The notes under the pieces: model-generated
What the model was told of the DNA's origin: nothing
Databases searched by the model: none
What the model saw: the letters and a program-made list of their open reading frames with translations, nothing else
DNA from: Planctomycetota bacterium
GTDB taxonomy: Bacteria; Planctomycetota; PLA2
Assembly (NCBI GenBank): GCA_021776735.1
Contig: JAJFFH010000066.1
Span: forward strand, 124,001-188,000
Reading direction: 5' to 3'
DNA: 64,000 nt
Shown here: piece after piece, positions 25,317 to 33,914 of the stretch
How the letters are laid out: every line of letters starts with the position of its first letter
Position numbering within the stretch: position 1 is the stretch's first letter
Program-made: the position numbers and the translations under genes

Positions 25317-26215
25317 AGGGCGGCGAAGGCCTGGTCGAGTTCCTGGATGGGGGCGGCGCAGCGGGCGATTTCGTATTGGGCGGTGCGTCTTTGGCGTGGA
25401 TTGGTCGCCACGCGCGCGGCGCGTCCGTAGGCCTCGATGGCTTCGCGTGGGTGTTGACCCAGCGCGAGCGCGCGGCCGTGGTGAAAGTGCACCTGCCATC
25501 GCTCCTCGGCCGTGAGGGCCGGGTTCTTGGCATCGGCGTTCTTGGACTCGCTGGCGGCCTTGGCCGCGCGGCGCAGGATCGCCGCGGCGATGTCCGGGAT
25601 CGGGTCGCGCACGAGGTAGTACAGGCCGCCCGTGAGCAGCGTCTTCGGATGCAGCGTGGGCTGGCGCGTCTTCATGGACGCGCGCACGCAGCGCAGTCCG
25701 TAACCGGGCTCGATACGCGGCAGATGCAGCGCCGCCAGCGCGCGCGCGATCCGCTTGTCGGAGCCGGGCGCCGCGTCGTCGAGCCACGCGTGGACCTCGA
25801 AACACTGATGCTTGTTGCGCGGATAGAACGCGCGTCCGTGCGGCTGCGCGAAGACTCCAAGGTGGTTCTTCACGTAGAGCAGAACGGCGCGCGGCCGGGT
25901 CTTCACCACCACGTCGCGAATCTTGGTCTTGTTCTTGGCGTTTGCCCCGAGTTCCCCAAGCAATTCCGCGCGCACGGCGTCGCGCCACTGCTCGCCCGTG
26001 CGGGGCTGCGCGCTCTCGTGGACGGCAATCTCGATCCGCATCCGCGCGCCAACGTGGCCGCTGAACAACACGCCGGGTCGCGACACGTCGAAGGCCTTGC
26101 CGACTCCGGCGAGCTTGTACGAAAACCCCCAAGTGCGATCGACGACATCCTCGCCGCGCGCAGCGCCGCAAAAAAGCATCGCCGTTATGAGCCACGTCAG
26201 GGCACGCCGCCGCAC
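25193..26215 (-). CDS. secreted protein with TPR-like end, unknown function
   Basis: The 340-residue protein has a signal peptide (to about residue 21, GAARG). The first half is a mixed domain beginning DRTWGFSYKLAGVGKAFDV, with a central AVLLYVKNHLGVF. The second half is helical with a TPR-like unit (HHGRALALGQHPREAIEAYGRAARVA). It is the last of a minus-strand run with the lipoprotein and the 98-residue protein upstream. I do not recognise the family. Its 3' end overlaps the doubtful frame on the other strand. Confidence 0.7.
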   Translation of the reverse strand: MRRRALTWLITAMLFCGAARGEDVVDRTWGFSYKLAGVGKAFDVSRPGVLFSGHVGARMRIEIAVHESAQPRTGEQWRDAVRAELLGELGANAKNKTKIRDVVVKTRPRAVLLYVKNHLGVFAQPHGRAFYPRNKHQCFEVHAWLDDAAPGSDKRIARALAALHLPRIEPGYGLRCVRASMKTRQPTLHPKTLLTGGLYYLVRDPIPDIAAAILRRAAKAASESKNADAKNPALTAEERWQVHFHHGRALALGQHPREAIEAYGRAARVATNPRQRRTAQYEIARCAAPIQELDQAFAALYAAFKDGMPATKGELSQDPALALCRKDPRWEKFWHARVAK

Positions 26216-26218
26216 GGG

Positions 26219-26560
26219 CTAGTGATCCTTCGCCATCTCGGCGTCCATCATCGGAGGCCGGCTGGGGTCGTCGAGGTACTCCTGCTGCCGCACGTCCACC
26301 TCGTGTTGCGTGCACTCGCGGGCCACGTACTGGCCATTCTTGAGCTTGACGGTTTCCCTGGTCACGAGGTCGCGAAACGTGATGAATCCTGCCGCCTCGC
26401 TGTGCAGGGTGCGACCCTCGTAGGCGTAGTAGACCCGCCCGTTCGGCACAACGACGCGGAGATACGGCGAAGGCGGAGTCGTGCGGCAGCCCGCAACGGG
26501 AACGAGAAGAGCCACGAGACAGGCAAGGACGGCGATGCTTTTGGGAGGGGGGCGGCGCAT
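26219..26560 (-). CDS. small lipoprotein
   Basis: A 113-residue protein with a short basic start, a hydrophobic stretch and the lipobox VAGC (Cys25), so it should be lipid-anchored. The mature part contains RVVVPNGRVYYAYEGRTLHSEA and ends in an acidic and His-containing tail. It is separated by 3 bases from the secreted protein that follows. The first codons overlap a motif copy (KSIAVLA). No family recognised. Confidence 0.7.
   Translation of the reverse strand: MRRPPPKSIAVLACLVALLVPVAGCRTTPPSPYLRVVVPNGRVYYAYEGRTLHSEAAGFITFRDLVTRETVKLKNGQYVARECTQHEVDVRQQEYLDDPSRPPMMDAEMAKDH
26526..26537 (+). repeat. dispersed motif, one mismatch
   Basis: Within the signal-peptide codons of the small lipoprotein, antisense to it; the gene reads SIAVLA. 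First core base is A instead of C. Confidence 0.65.
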
Positions 26561-26568
26561 GGGATCGG

Positions 26569-26865
26569 CTACAGGAAAGTCAGGTTGAGGGACTTGGTTT
26601 CGATGACGAAGGCGCCCGGGGCGTCGTCGGAGAGATCGAGCGGATCATCGGACCGCAGCACGAACATGAAGTTGTCATAGCTGGTCACGTAGGCGTGCTT
26701 CTTAAGCCAGAGCATGCCGATCCGACCGGTGAGAATCGTCGGATGCTCGCGCGAGCGGATGATTGTCCGAAAGGTCTCCTCGTCGACCTCGACGACGGAC
26801 AACTGCGCCTTGATCGCGAGGATCTTCGCGTATTGCTGGTTCGAACCGGGCATGACCATCGTCAT
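26569..26865 (-). CDS. 98-residue cytoplasmic protein of unknown function
   Basis: A short protein with no signal peptide or membrane segment. It reads as an alternating helix/strand domain (KILAIKAQLSVVEVDEETFRTIIRSR) followed by beta strands (FMFVLRSDDPLDLS). The first Met, or the fourth codon later, could be the start. It lies between the frameshifted peptidase and the lipoprotein, 8 bases from the latter, so it may be in the same operon. Confidence 0.6.
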   Translation of the reverse strand: MTMVMPGSNQQYAKILAIKAQLSVVEVDEETFRTIIRSREHPTILTGRIGMLWLKKHAYVTSYDNFMFVLRSDDPLDLSDDAPGAFVIETKSLNLTFL

Positions 26866-26910
26866 CGTTCCCCGGATTCTAGCCGTGCCCGTCGAGACTG
26901 TTCAACGATG

Positions 26911-28132
26911 TCAGGGGGCCCGGAGAATCCGGAGCGCGCGGTCGAGAGCGTCGCCTTTTTCCTCGACGTGACCGCGGGCACCCCGTGTCGGCAACCCGAC
27001 CGTAGTGACACCGTCGAGCACGCGCATCATCATCACGAATCCCTCGGCGGAGCTGACAGTGTGCGGTCCCTGCAGCACGCAGATGCGGCGGCCGGGCCGC
27101 GCACGCCGTGTGCCGATGAGCACGCGATTCTGAGCCGGCCAGAACCCACAGCCCGGGCGCGTCGGGTCGCGCACCTGGCTCTTGGCGTAGGCGATCCGCT
27201 TGCCGGTCAGCCGCGCCGCGATGCGGCGTCCGAGCATTTCGTTGCCGCCGCCGTTGGGCCGCACGTCGAGGATCGCGCGCGGCGCCTCGAGGACCGGACG
27301 CGGCCTTTCGAGCAGTGCGTCGAATCCCCGTGCACGAAAGTTCGCGACGCGGGTGTAGCCGATCGTGCCGATCCAGCCGACGAGATGGCCGTCGCGTTCG
27401 TAACGTGATCTTGGTCAGGCGGGCTCGATCCGTCGCTACGTTCCAGTTTTGGGGGGCGCGGGGGCGTGGCCCCCTGGGCACCTCGCCGCGCGGCGTGCGG
27501 ATCCAGACGTGCAGGTCGCCGAGCGCGCGGAGCATGGGTTCGAGGCCGCCCTTGCCCGGCTTGCGAACGTCGAGAAAGGGATAGGTGCGGTCGAAGTGCA
27601 GCCGCAGCGCCCGGCACGCGAACGCGTCGGTGTTGCGTGCGACTTCAACACGTACGTCGTCGAACCGGAGCGTGCCGGTCATGGACAGGATCAGGACGAT
27701 GCGCGCGCGCTTCGTGCCCTTCGGTGCGAGGGCGTGGCAATGCAGGTCGATCCAGTCTCGGGTGCCGAACACGAGCGGCGTCATCGCGGCGCCAAGCCGC
27801 TGCCCCCGGGCCCCTTCGAAAAACACCGCCGCGTTGGCGTTGCGATACTGGTCGTTCTCATGGCGCACGTTGTCCGACTTCATGCGCACGGTCAGGAGCA
27901 CGCGCTGCCCGGGCGCGCACGCAACGGTCTGCGAGAGCATTGGCCAGCGCCGGTCGCCGGTTCTTGCGACAAAGCGCGCCGCGCCCCCGTCCGCCGTGAC
28001 CACTGCCGCCGCGACCGCCGCTGCTGTGCCCCGCGAACCGCGCATCGCGCCGTTTGCCTTGATCCATCCCTTCAGTCCGTTATCGAATCCGGGATTCTCG
28101 AGTGCGACCAGAAGCAGCAGAAGCGTCGTCAT
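26911..28132 (-). pseudogene. S41-family peptidase with N-terminal jelly-roll domain, frameshifted
   Basis: The first part starts at the ATG at 28132, overlapping the previous gene by ATGA. It encodes a short hydrophobic leader and a carbohydrate-binding-like domain (ENPGFDNGLKGW ... DDVRVEVARN) to about 27410, then the start of a peptidase domain (HLHFDRTYPFL-like segment). From there the coding signal moves to another frame, which continues YERDGHLVGWIGTIGY and ILDVRPNGGGNE to the stop at 26911. Removing one T of the TT near 27406 would join the frames as ITYERDGH. Either the gene is broken or the base is a sequencing error. The S41 Ser region is partly recognisable (HTVSSAEGF). Confidence 0.7.
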
Positions 28133-28641
28133 TCGAGAGCCGCGTCGTCGTAGAACGCGATGCCGTGTTCGGGCCCGCCGCGCGCCTTGGCGATCCATAC
28201 GATCTGGCCGGCGTGCCAGGAAAAGTGCTCAACGACGTGGTAGATCGCGCGCAGCGGGGTTGTCGAAAAGCCCTGGATCTCCAGCGGCTCGTCGAGGCGG
28301 TCACGCGGGAACTCGTCGATGACCCGGCACGCCGCGCGCGCGGTTTTCTCAAGAGCAGGCCACGGATCGGCGCCATCTCGTTCCGAGAACTCCGCCGAGC
28401 GGCCGCGGTCGTCCGCGGCGCCGCCGAGCCCGTGCAGAATCCACTGGCGCACGTTGCCCTCAAGGTGCAGCAGCAGATTTCCGGCGCTGTTGCAGTTTTC
28501 GTGCGGCCGCCACCAGAGGGCATCGCCGTCCGTGTGCTGTTTGCCCGCTTCGGCGCCTTTCGCGCACCGGAGCACGTCCACGGCCGTTTTCAGGCGCGGG
28601 AGGTATTCCCGGAGGTACGCAGCGCTGTCCGTAAGAAACAT
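28129..28641 (-). CDS. DinB-superfamily protein (DUF1572-like)
   Basis: The 170-residue four-helix-bundle protein has the DinB-type metal histidines in NLLLHLEGNVRQWILHG and HVVEHFSWHAGQIVWI. Its reaction is unknown. The start codon overlaps a half motif (CGGCGATGTTT), and a full exact copy lies inside (peptide HTDGDALWW). It is divergent from the PhzF gene with only 19 bases between starts, so both promoters overlap. It is coupled by ATGA to the frameshifted peptidase. Confidence 0.82.
   Translation of the reverse strand: MFLTDSAAYLREYLPRLKTAVDVLRCAKGAEAGKQHTDGDALWWRPHENCNSAGNLLLHLEGNVRQWILHGLGGAADDRGRSAEFSERDGADPWPALEKTARAACRVIDEFPRDRLDEPLEIQGFSTTPLRAIYHVVEHFSWHAGQIVWIAKARGGPEHGIAFYDDAALE
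28521..28532 (-). repeat. dispersed motif, exact core
   Basis: Inside the DUF1572-like gene, sense orientation, read as HTDGDA; upstream flank AGCACA. Confidence 0.85.
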
Positions 28642-28660
28642 CGCCGATTAGATTACACGT

Positions 28661-29518
28661 ATGCAGCCGCTCCCGCTCTTTCAGGTCGACGCCTTCACCG
28701 ACGAGCCGTTCGCGGGCAACCCCGCCGCCGTCGTCATTCTCGATGCACCGCGCCCTGACGCGTGGCTGCAATCGCTCGCGGCGGAGAACAACCTGTCGGA
28801 GACCGCGTACCTGTTGCGCGAGGACGACGCCTGGCGGCTGCGCTGGTTCACGCCGAGGGTCGAAGTCGATCTGTGCGGTCACGCGACGCTTGCCGCGGCG
28901 CATGTACTGGCGACGGAGGGAGTCCGCGCGAAAGGGCCGGCGTATCACGCGGCGGGTCCTCGCCAGGCAGGGACGGACCGCGATGCTTTTTCGTTTCGCA
29001 CGCGGAGCGGGGAGCTCGCCGCGGTGGTGCGCTCCGACCGATGGATCGAGTTGGACTTTCCGGCGGCGATGCCGGTGGCCGAACCCGTACCGCCGGAGCT
29101 GCTGACGGCCCTGGGCGGCGACGGCGGGATCGACACGGTGTGGTCGGGTGTGGTGGGGCACTTTCGGTTGATCGAAGTGGCCTCGCCCGAGATCGTGAGC
29201 GAACTTGCGCCGGACTTTGCGGCGGTCGCGGCGGCGGACGAGCGCAGTCCGCTCGTGACCGCGCAAGGCGGCCCGGACGACTTCGTGTCGCGGTTTTTTG
29301 CGCCGCGGGTCGGTATCGACGAGGATCCCGTGACCGGTTCCGCGCATTGCGTCCTCGCGCCGTACTGGTCCGAGCGGCTCGGGCGAACCGAACTTGTGGG
29401 GTATCAGGCGTCGGCGCGCGGCGGCACCGTTCGAACGCGCGTCGCGGGCGAGCGGGTGTTTCTCTCGGGGCAAGCGGTTACGGTGATGCGGGGCCAACTA
29501 TGCGAATCACTTTCCTAG
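28661..29518 (+). CDS. PhzF-family epimerase/isomerase-like protein
   Basis: The 285-residue protein has the duplicated diaminopimelate-epimerase-like fold of PhzF. Visible signatures are FQVDAFTDEPFAGNPAAVV at the start, the catalytic Glu in NLSETAYL, CGHATLAAAHVL, and EDPVTGSAHC in the second half. PhzF acts in phenazine synthesis, but most family members have no known substrate, and no phenazine gene is present here. A variable loop (residues about 95-110) contains a motif copy reading GTDRDAF. Confidence 0.92.
   Translation: MQPLPLFQVDAFTDEPFAGNPAAVVILDAPRPDAWLQSLAAENNLSETAYLLREDDAWRLRWFTPRVEVDLCGHATLAAAHVLATEGVRAKGPAYHAAGPRQAGTDRDAFSFRTRSGELAAVVRSDRWIELDFPAAMPVAEPVPPELLTALGGDGGIDTVWSGVVGHFRLIEVASPEIVSELAPDFAAVAAADERSPLVTAQGGPDDFVSRFFAPRVGIDEDPVTGSAHCVLAPYWSERLGRTELVGYQASARGGTVRTRVAGERVFLSGQAVTVMRGQLCESLS
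28974..28985 (+). repeat. dispersed motif, one mismatch
   Basis: Inside the PhzF-family gene, sense, read as TDRDA, in a variable loop. Core reads CGGACCGCGATG. Confidence 0.7.
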
Positions 29519-31023
29519 TTTTTTCGGCGGCGGTCTTGCTCGCGTTGCTGCCCGCCGGGGGCGCGGGGGCGGACGAATGGCCGTTCGGCAAGTCGACCGG
29601 ATTCAAGAAGCTCGATGCGTTCAACCTTGGGCTGATCGGTGCCAAGGGTATGGACGCGGCCAAACCGAAGCCCGACCTCAACGCCCCGCCGCGCGGCGGC
29701 ATGCAGCGTTCGGAAGCGCAGGAGGGCGGCGACGAGGGACCGAACCGATTGCGCATTGACGTGCTCTTTCCGGGGGGACCGGCGGCAAAGGCCGGTATCC
29801 AATCGGGGGACGTACTGATCGGCATCGGCACGCGCGCGTTTTCGGACGGGTGTGTCGAGCCGCTGGCGAAGGCACTTCTGAAAGCGGAGGTGAGCAAGGG
29901 CGAGGTCACGCTGCTCGTCAAGCGCGACGGCAAGACGATGAAGGTGAAGGTCGAGATTCCCAAGAAGGGAACCGACGCCAAGAAGCCGCACAAGGGCAAG
30001 GCGCGCGCGCGCATCGTCGGCGGCGCGCTCGAGTGGCTCAAGGGACAGCAGCAGGCGGACGGCAGTTTCAAGGAGACACTGTCGGGCAAGAACGGCGCGG
30101 TCGTGCTGACGGCGCTCGCCGGGCTGGCGTGGCTCGGCGCGGGCAGTGATCTCAAGAACGGCCCGTACAGCGACAACGTTGCGCGCGCCGCGCAATGGGT
30201 GGCGAAGGCGGTCAAGGACACGTCGAGCCCGTTCGGCAAGGCCAAGCCCGGCGCGCCGTCGTGGAACCAGTGGAACTGGGGCTGGGCGCATGCCGCGATC
30301 TTTTTGGGCGAGCTGCACAAGCGCACGCCGGACGCGACGGTTCTCGACGGCCTGACGTTTTGCGCGATGCGTCTCGTGGAAACCCAGGAGCAGTCGGGCG
30401 GCTGGGCGCACGGTCCCGGCGGCAAGAACGCGCTCGACTACCTCGAACTCAATATCGTCACGGGCCTCGCGCTGTGCGGCCTCGGCTGCGCGAAACAAAA
30501 CGGGTTCGACGTGCCGGAGTCGACGATCGAAAAAGCCGAGCAGTACCTGAAGGCGAGCAGCAGCGGCGGGGGTGTCGGCTACTCGGCCGGTCCGGGCCAG
30601 AGGGGCTCGGGCAACATCGGCAGAAGCGCGGGCTGCTGGCTTGGCTATCGCGCGCTCGGCCAAAAGTCGAAGTTCGGCAAGTCGCTGGGCTCCTGGACCA
30701 AACGCAACTGCGGCGCGATCTTCGGCGGCCACGCGAGCCTGATGCAGCACATCTTCCTCGCCGGCGTCGCCGCCAACGCCGCCGGCACCGGCGCCAAAAA
30801 AGACTTCTGGAAAGCCGCGCTCCCGAGCTTCGTGCTCGCCCGCGCCCCGGACGGTTCCTTCCAGCCGCGCCCGTGGCACGAAACGCTCTCGATGGGTTCG
30901 AACAGCGACGTGACGTTCGGCGAGGTCTGGACCACCGCCACCTGGACGATCATCCTGGTCGCGGATCGAAAAGCGTTCAAGGGCTTCCCCGTTTGGCTGG
31001 GCGATTCTCGCCTGCGGCGATAA
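29500..31023 (+). CDS. secreted PDZ / alpha-alpha toroid protein
   Basis: The 507-residue protein overlaps the PhzF stop codon by 19 bases. After a signal peptide (to about residue 24, GAGA) comes a PDZ-like domain (FPGGPAAKAGIQSGDVLIGIGTRAF). From about residue 165 to the end are repeats typical of prenyltransferase/terpene-cyclase toroids (GALEWLKGQQQADGSFKE, AMRLVETQEQSGGWAHG, PSFVLARAPDGSFQPRPW), with a DYLELNIVTGLALCGLG segment. Such PDZ-plus-toroid proteins occur as secreted proteins of unknown activity. No catalytic DDxD motif of a cyclase is evident. Confidence 0.82.
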   Translation: MRITFLVFSAAVLLALLPAGGAGADEWPFGKSTGFKKLDAFNLGLIGAKGMDAAKPKPDLNAPPRGGMQRSEAQEGGDEGPNRLRIDVLFPGGPAAKAGIQSGDVLIGIGTRAFSDGCVEPLAKALLKAEVSKGEVTLLVKRDGKTMKVKVEIPKKGTDAKKPHKGKARARIVGGALEWLKGQQQADGSFKETLSGKNGAVVLTALAGLAWLGAGSDLKNGPYSDNVARAAQWVAKAVKDTSSPFGKAKPGAPSWNQWNWGWAHAAIFLGELHKRTPDATVLDGLTFCAMRLVETQEQSGGWAHGPGGKNALDYLELNIVTGLALCGLGCAKQNGFDVPESTIEKAEQYLKASSSGGGVGYSAGPGQRGSGNIGRSAGCWLGYRALGQKSKFGKSLGSWTKRNCGAIFGGHASLMQHIFLAGVAANAAGTGAKKDFWKAALPSFVLARAPDGSFQPRPWHETLSMGSNSDVTFGEVWTTATWTIILVADRKAFKGFPVWLGDSRLRR

Positions 31024-31323
31024 TCGTTAGCGGGGCGGGCGTGCCTTGTGCCGGCGTACGCAGCGGGCCGCCGTGCCCGGGTCTGTGCCCGCGTGTAGCT
31101 GGTCGCGGCGCGGCTCTTCGAGCGTGTCCGTCCGTCCGTCCGGCCAAGCGCTACGTCTACGTGAACGTCGTTCGCGAACGGGGTCGGGCGCTGGGTGTCG
31201 GGACTTGCCGACATCGCCGTCCGTTGGCTGTTGGTCTTTGGGGTCGCACAGTGACCGGGGTTTGACGTAGTCTGGCGGCGTCGTGGGTGTCTCTTGTTGG
31301 CCTCGATTCGGGCTTGTCGGCTG
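31024..31323. other. 300-bp gap before the glycosyltransferase gene
   Basis: No convincing gene. It contains a short tandem GTCC run near 31125-31141 and one exact dispersed motif copy (31212). A TTGACG near 31263 could be a -35 box for the glycosyltransferase, but no good -10 follows at the right distance. Confidence 0.6.
31212..31223 (-). repeat. dispersed motif, exact core
   Basis: Intergenic between the toroid protein and the glycosyltransferase, opposite to both; upstream flank AGCCAA. Confidence 0.85.
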
Positions 31324-32319
31324 ATGCGGATTGCGTTGGTCACGAATGCGCTGGAGCAGCCGGCGCGCGGTAATCACACGACGGTGCAGCGTTGGTTGCA
31401 CCATGCGCGCGGGACGCCCGGTCTGACCGTGGACGCGGTTCCTTCCGAGGTGGATCAGGTGTTTGATCCCGTGCCCGATCTGTTTCATGGCTACCACGCG
31501 ATGCATGGGGGTACGGCGGCGCGTGAGCTGGCGCGAAAGTGGGGGCGGCCGTACGTCGTCAGCCTTGGCGGCACCGACTTGTATGCGCTGATGCGCGGCG
31601 GGCAGGAGGGCGACGAGGTGGCCGACGTGCTGCTGCACGCGGCGTGCGTGACGGGGGCGTTCGACTCGTTCGGCACCAACCTGCGGGCGCGCTTTCGCGA
31701 TCGGCTGCGCTACGTCACCGTGCCGCGCGGCTGTTCCGTGCCGCCCGAGCCCGCGGCGCGTCCGCCCAACGGGATCGTGCAGGTGCTGCTTGCGGCCGGC
31801 CTGCAGCCGGACAAGGATCCGCTGCTCGCGATCGAACTCGCGGAGGAACTGGACCGGCGCGGCGTGCCCGTGCACCTGCGCATCCTCGGCCCCGAGCTCG
31901 ATGCCGCCTATGCCTACCGCGTCCGCGCGCGGGCGGAGCGGCTCGACTTCGTCACGATGGGCGAGGTGCCGTTCGAGGGCATGCCCGCGGAATACGAGCG
32001 TGCGGATGTCGTCTGGAACACGTCGTTTCACGAGGGCGGCGCGAACACGCTGCTCGAGGCGATCGCCTGCGGCTGTACCGTGATCGTGCGCGACGTGCCC
32101 GGCAACCGCGACTTCGCGCTGGAGGAAGGGTCGCCGGTCCGCGTCCTGGCCCGCGACGATCCCGACGGTTTCGAGGCGTTCCACAGAAGTCTCCTGCGCG
32201 AGACGTTCGACGAACGCCGGCAGCGCATCGAATGCGGCCACGCGTGGCTACGCCGCTTCCACGACCCCCATGAGGAGGTTCGTCTCCTGGTCGCCCTATG
32301 GCAAAGAGAGGGCAAATGA
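31324..32319 (+). CDS. family-4-like glycosyltransferase
   Basis: The 331-residue protein starts at the ATG beginning MRIALVTNALEQPARGNHTT; an upstream TTG is less likely. The fold is GT-B: an N-terminal domain with DLFHGYHAMHGG and VVSLGGTDLYAL, and a C-terminal nucleotide-sugar domain with VLLAAGLQPDKDPLLAIELAEEL and the EX7E-like FHEGGANTLLEAIACG. Donor and acceptor are unknown. It overlaps the next gene by ATGA. Confidence 0.9.
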   Translation: MRIALVTNALEQPARGNHTTVQRWLHHARGTPGLTVDAVPSEVDQVFDPVPDLFHGYHAMHGGTAARELARKWGRPYVVSLGGTDLYALMRGGQEGDEVADVLLHAACVTGAFDSFGTNLRARFRDRLRYVTVPRGCSVPPEPAARPPNGIVQVLLAAGLQPDKDPLLAIELAEELDRRGVPVHLRILGPELDAAYAYRVRARAERLDFVTMGEVPFEGMPAEYERADVVWNTSFHEGGANTLLEAIACGCTVIVRDVPGNRDFALEEGSPVRVLARDDPDGFEAFHRSLLRETFDERRQRIECGHAWLRRFHDPHEEVRLLVALWQREGK

Positions 32320-33914
32320 AACACGTCAGGCTCCTCGTCCGGGTCGTTCCGGCCCTGCTCGCATCCTGGGTCCTCGCGCCGATCGCGCGCGCCGAGCCGC
32401 CCGTCGTGGAATACGAGAAATGGCTTCCGGCGGACACGATGGCGGTCGCCGTCTTGGACGATATCGACCGGACCAAGGCGCGCTTCCGAAACGGGATCCT
32501 GAAGACGATGTGGCACGATCCCGCGTTGGCGAAAGCGCGGGATGCATGGACCGATCTCATGGGCAAGAGGGACGGCCCCGGCGGGCTGGCGATGCAGGAC
32601 GTGTTTGCACTGTTTCGCGGACGTATCGTCGTGGCGTTTCTGCGGAACGATCGGTTTGTCGCGTGTCTTGACGTGAAAGGCAAGGAGCGCGAATTCGAGC
32701 GGCTGATCGGCGGCATCGAAAGGGAGTCCGCCTGGCGCGACGTGGACTTTCGCGGCGTTACGTTGCGGCTCGAGGATGGTGGCGGCTACTGCCGCGACGG
32801 GTCGCTGGTGGTCTTGTCCAACAACACGTCGGCGCTCAAGGACGTGCTCCTCCGGCGCACGGCGGCGGGAGACGGGGAAGGCTCGCTCGCGACCTACCGG
32901 CCCTATCGCATGGCTCGGGCTCGCGTGAAGGCCGCCGACCTGTTCGCGTACATCAACGTGCGCCCGTTCCTGGAAGAGGTTCTGGGTGATGTCGGCCCCG
33001 CGCTGGCCGCAGCATTGGGAATCGACTCCATGGAGAGCGTCGCGGGGGGCGTCGAACTCCGAGACAGCGGCATCCTGATGCGCGCGTATCTGCACGCACC
33101 GGGTAAGAAACGAGGCCTGGTGCGGATCCTCGCCGGCCGCAACACCGACCTGAGTCCACCCGCAATTCTGCCACGCGAAACCGCGATGGGGGTTGCCCTC
33201 AGCCTGGACTTCGAGGCCCTGCTTGAGGAGTCCCTGGGAATCGGCGACGTGGTATCTCCAGGTTTCTCGGCCATGATCCGGCAGCAGATCAAGAGCGCGG
33301 GCCAAGCGGCCGGCGTGGACATCATGAACGGGATCGTCAAACCGCTGAACGGGAAGCTCGGTGTCTATGCCCTGGGTGGCGAGGACCAGGCGGATCGAAA
33401 GGAACCCGCAGCGATACTTGTTCTGGGGCTCGCCGACAAAGCGCGGTTTCAGGAAACGCTCGATCTGCTGATCGAACGCGCGGGCCTGCCCGTGGCCACC
33501 GAGGACTTCCTGGGCATGACGATCCGGAAGTTGCAGGATCTCTCGTGGGCGATGCTTCCTGATCGGGTCGTCATGGCGACCGCGGGGATCGATGGTTTGC
33601 GAACGCTGCTGCTCCGTCACGGCAAGGACCTGAAGGGGCCTGCGCAGGGCGACGGATTCAAGAAGCTCCGGCAGGCGCTTCCGGAGACCAATAGCATGCT
33701 CATCTGGGTGGACCTCGGGCACGGGCTCCCGGACTCTGTAAGCAAACCGTTCTGGCACGGCTTCGAGGCGGGCTACGGCGGCGGCCCGCAGCTCGACCTT
33801 CGTCGTGCGCTCGTCCGATACCTGCGCACGGTCGGCATCGCGCTGCGCGGAGAAGACGATGGCCTGTCGCTGCACTACTACATCGGTCTCACGAAACCTC
33901 AGACCGAGAAGTAG
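32316..33914 (+). CDS. secreted DUF3352-like protein
   Basis: The 532-residue protein starts at the ATG overlapping the glycosyltransferase stop and has a signal peptide (to about residue 26, APIARA). It shows the layout of DUF3352-type proteins: a first domain beginning YEKWLPADTMAVAVLDDID, repeated ALSLDFEALL-type strand/helix units, and a second copy ending NSMLIWVDLGH. Function unknown. Its last 16 bases overlap the end of metH on the other strand, so the two transcripts converge. Confidence 0.7.
   Translation: MKHVRLLVRVVPALLASWVLAPIARAEPPVVEYEKWLPADTMAVAVLDDIDRTKARFRNGILKTMWHDPALAKARDAWTDLMGKRDGPGGLAMQDVFALFRGRIVVAFLRNDRFVACLDVKGKEREFERLIGGIERESAWRDVDFRGVTLRLEDGGGYCRDGSLVVLSNNTSALKDVLLRRTAAGDGEGSLATYRPYRMARARVKAADLFAYINVRPFLEEVLGDVGPALAAALGIDSMESVAGGVELRDSGILMRAYLHAPGKKRGLVRILAGRNTDLSPPAILPRETAMGVALSLDFEALLEESLGIGDVVSPGFSAMIRQQIKSAGQAAGVDIMNGIVKPLNGKLGVYALGGEDQADRKEPAAILVLGLADKARFQETLDLLIERAGLPVATEDFLGMTIRKLQDLSWAMLPDRVVMATAGIDGLRTLLLRHGKDLKGPAQGDGFKKLRQALPETNSMLIWVDLGHGLPDSVSKPFWHGFEAGYGGGPQLDLRRALVRYLRTVGIALRGEDDGLSLHYYIGLTKPQTEK

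Noticed and set aside
31125..31141. Tandem GTCC units
   Set aside because: Only about four units in a GC-rich gap; too short to claim a functional microsatellite.
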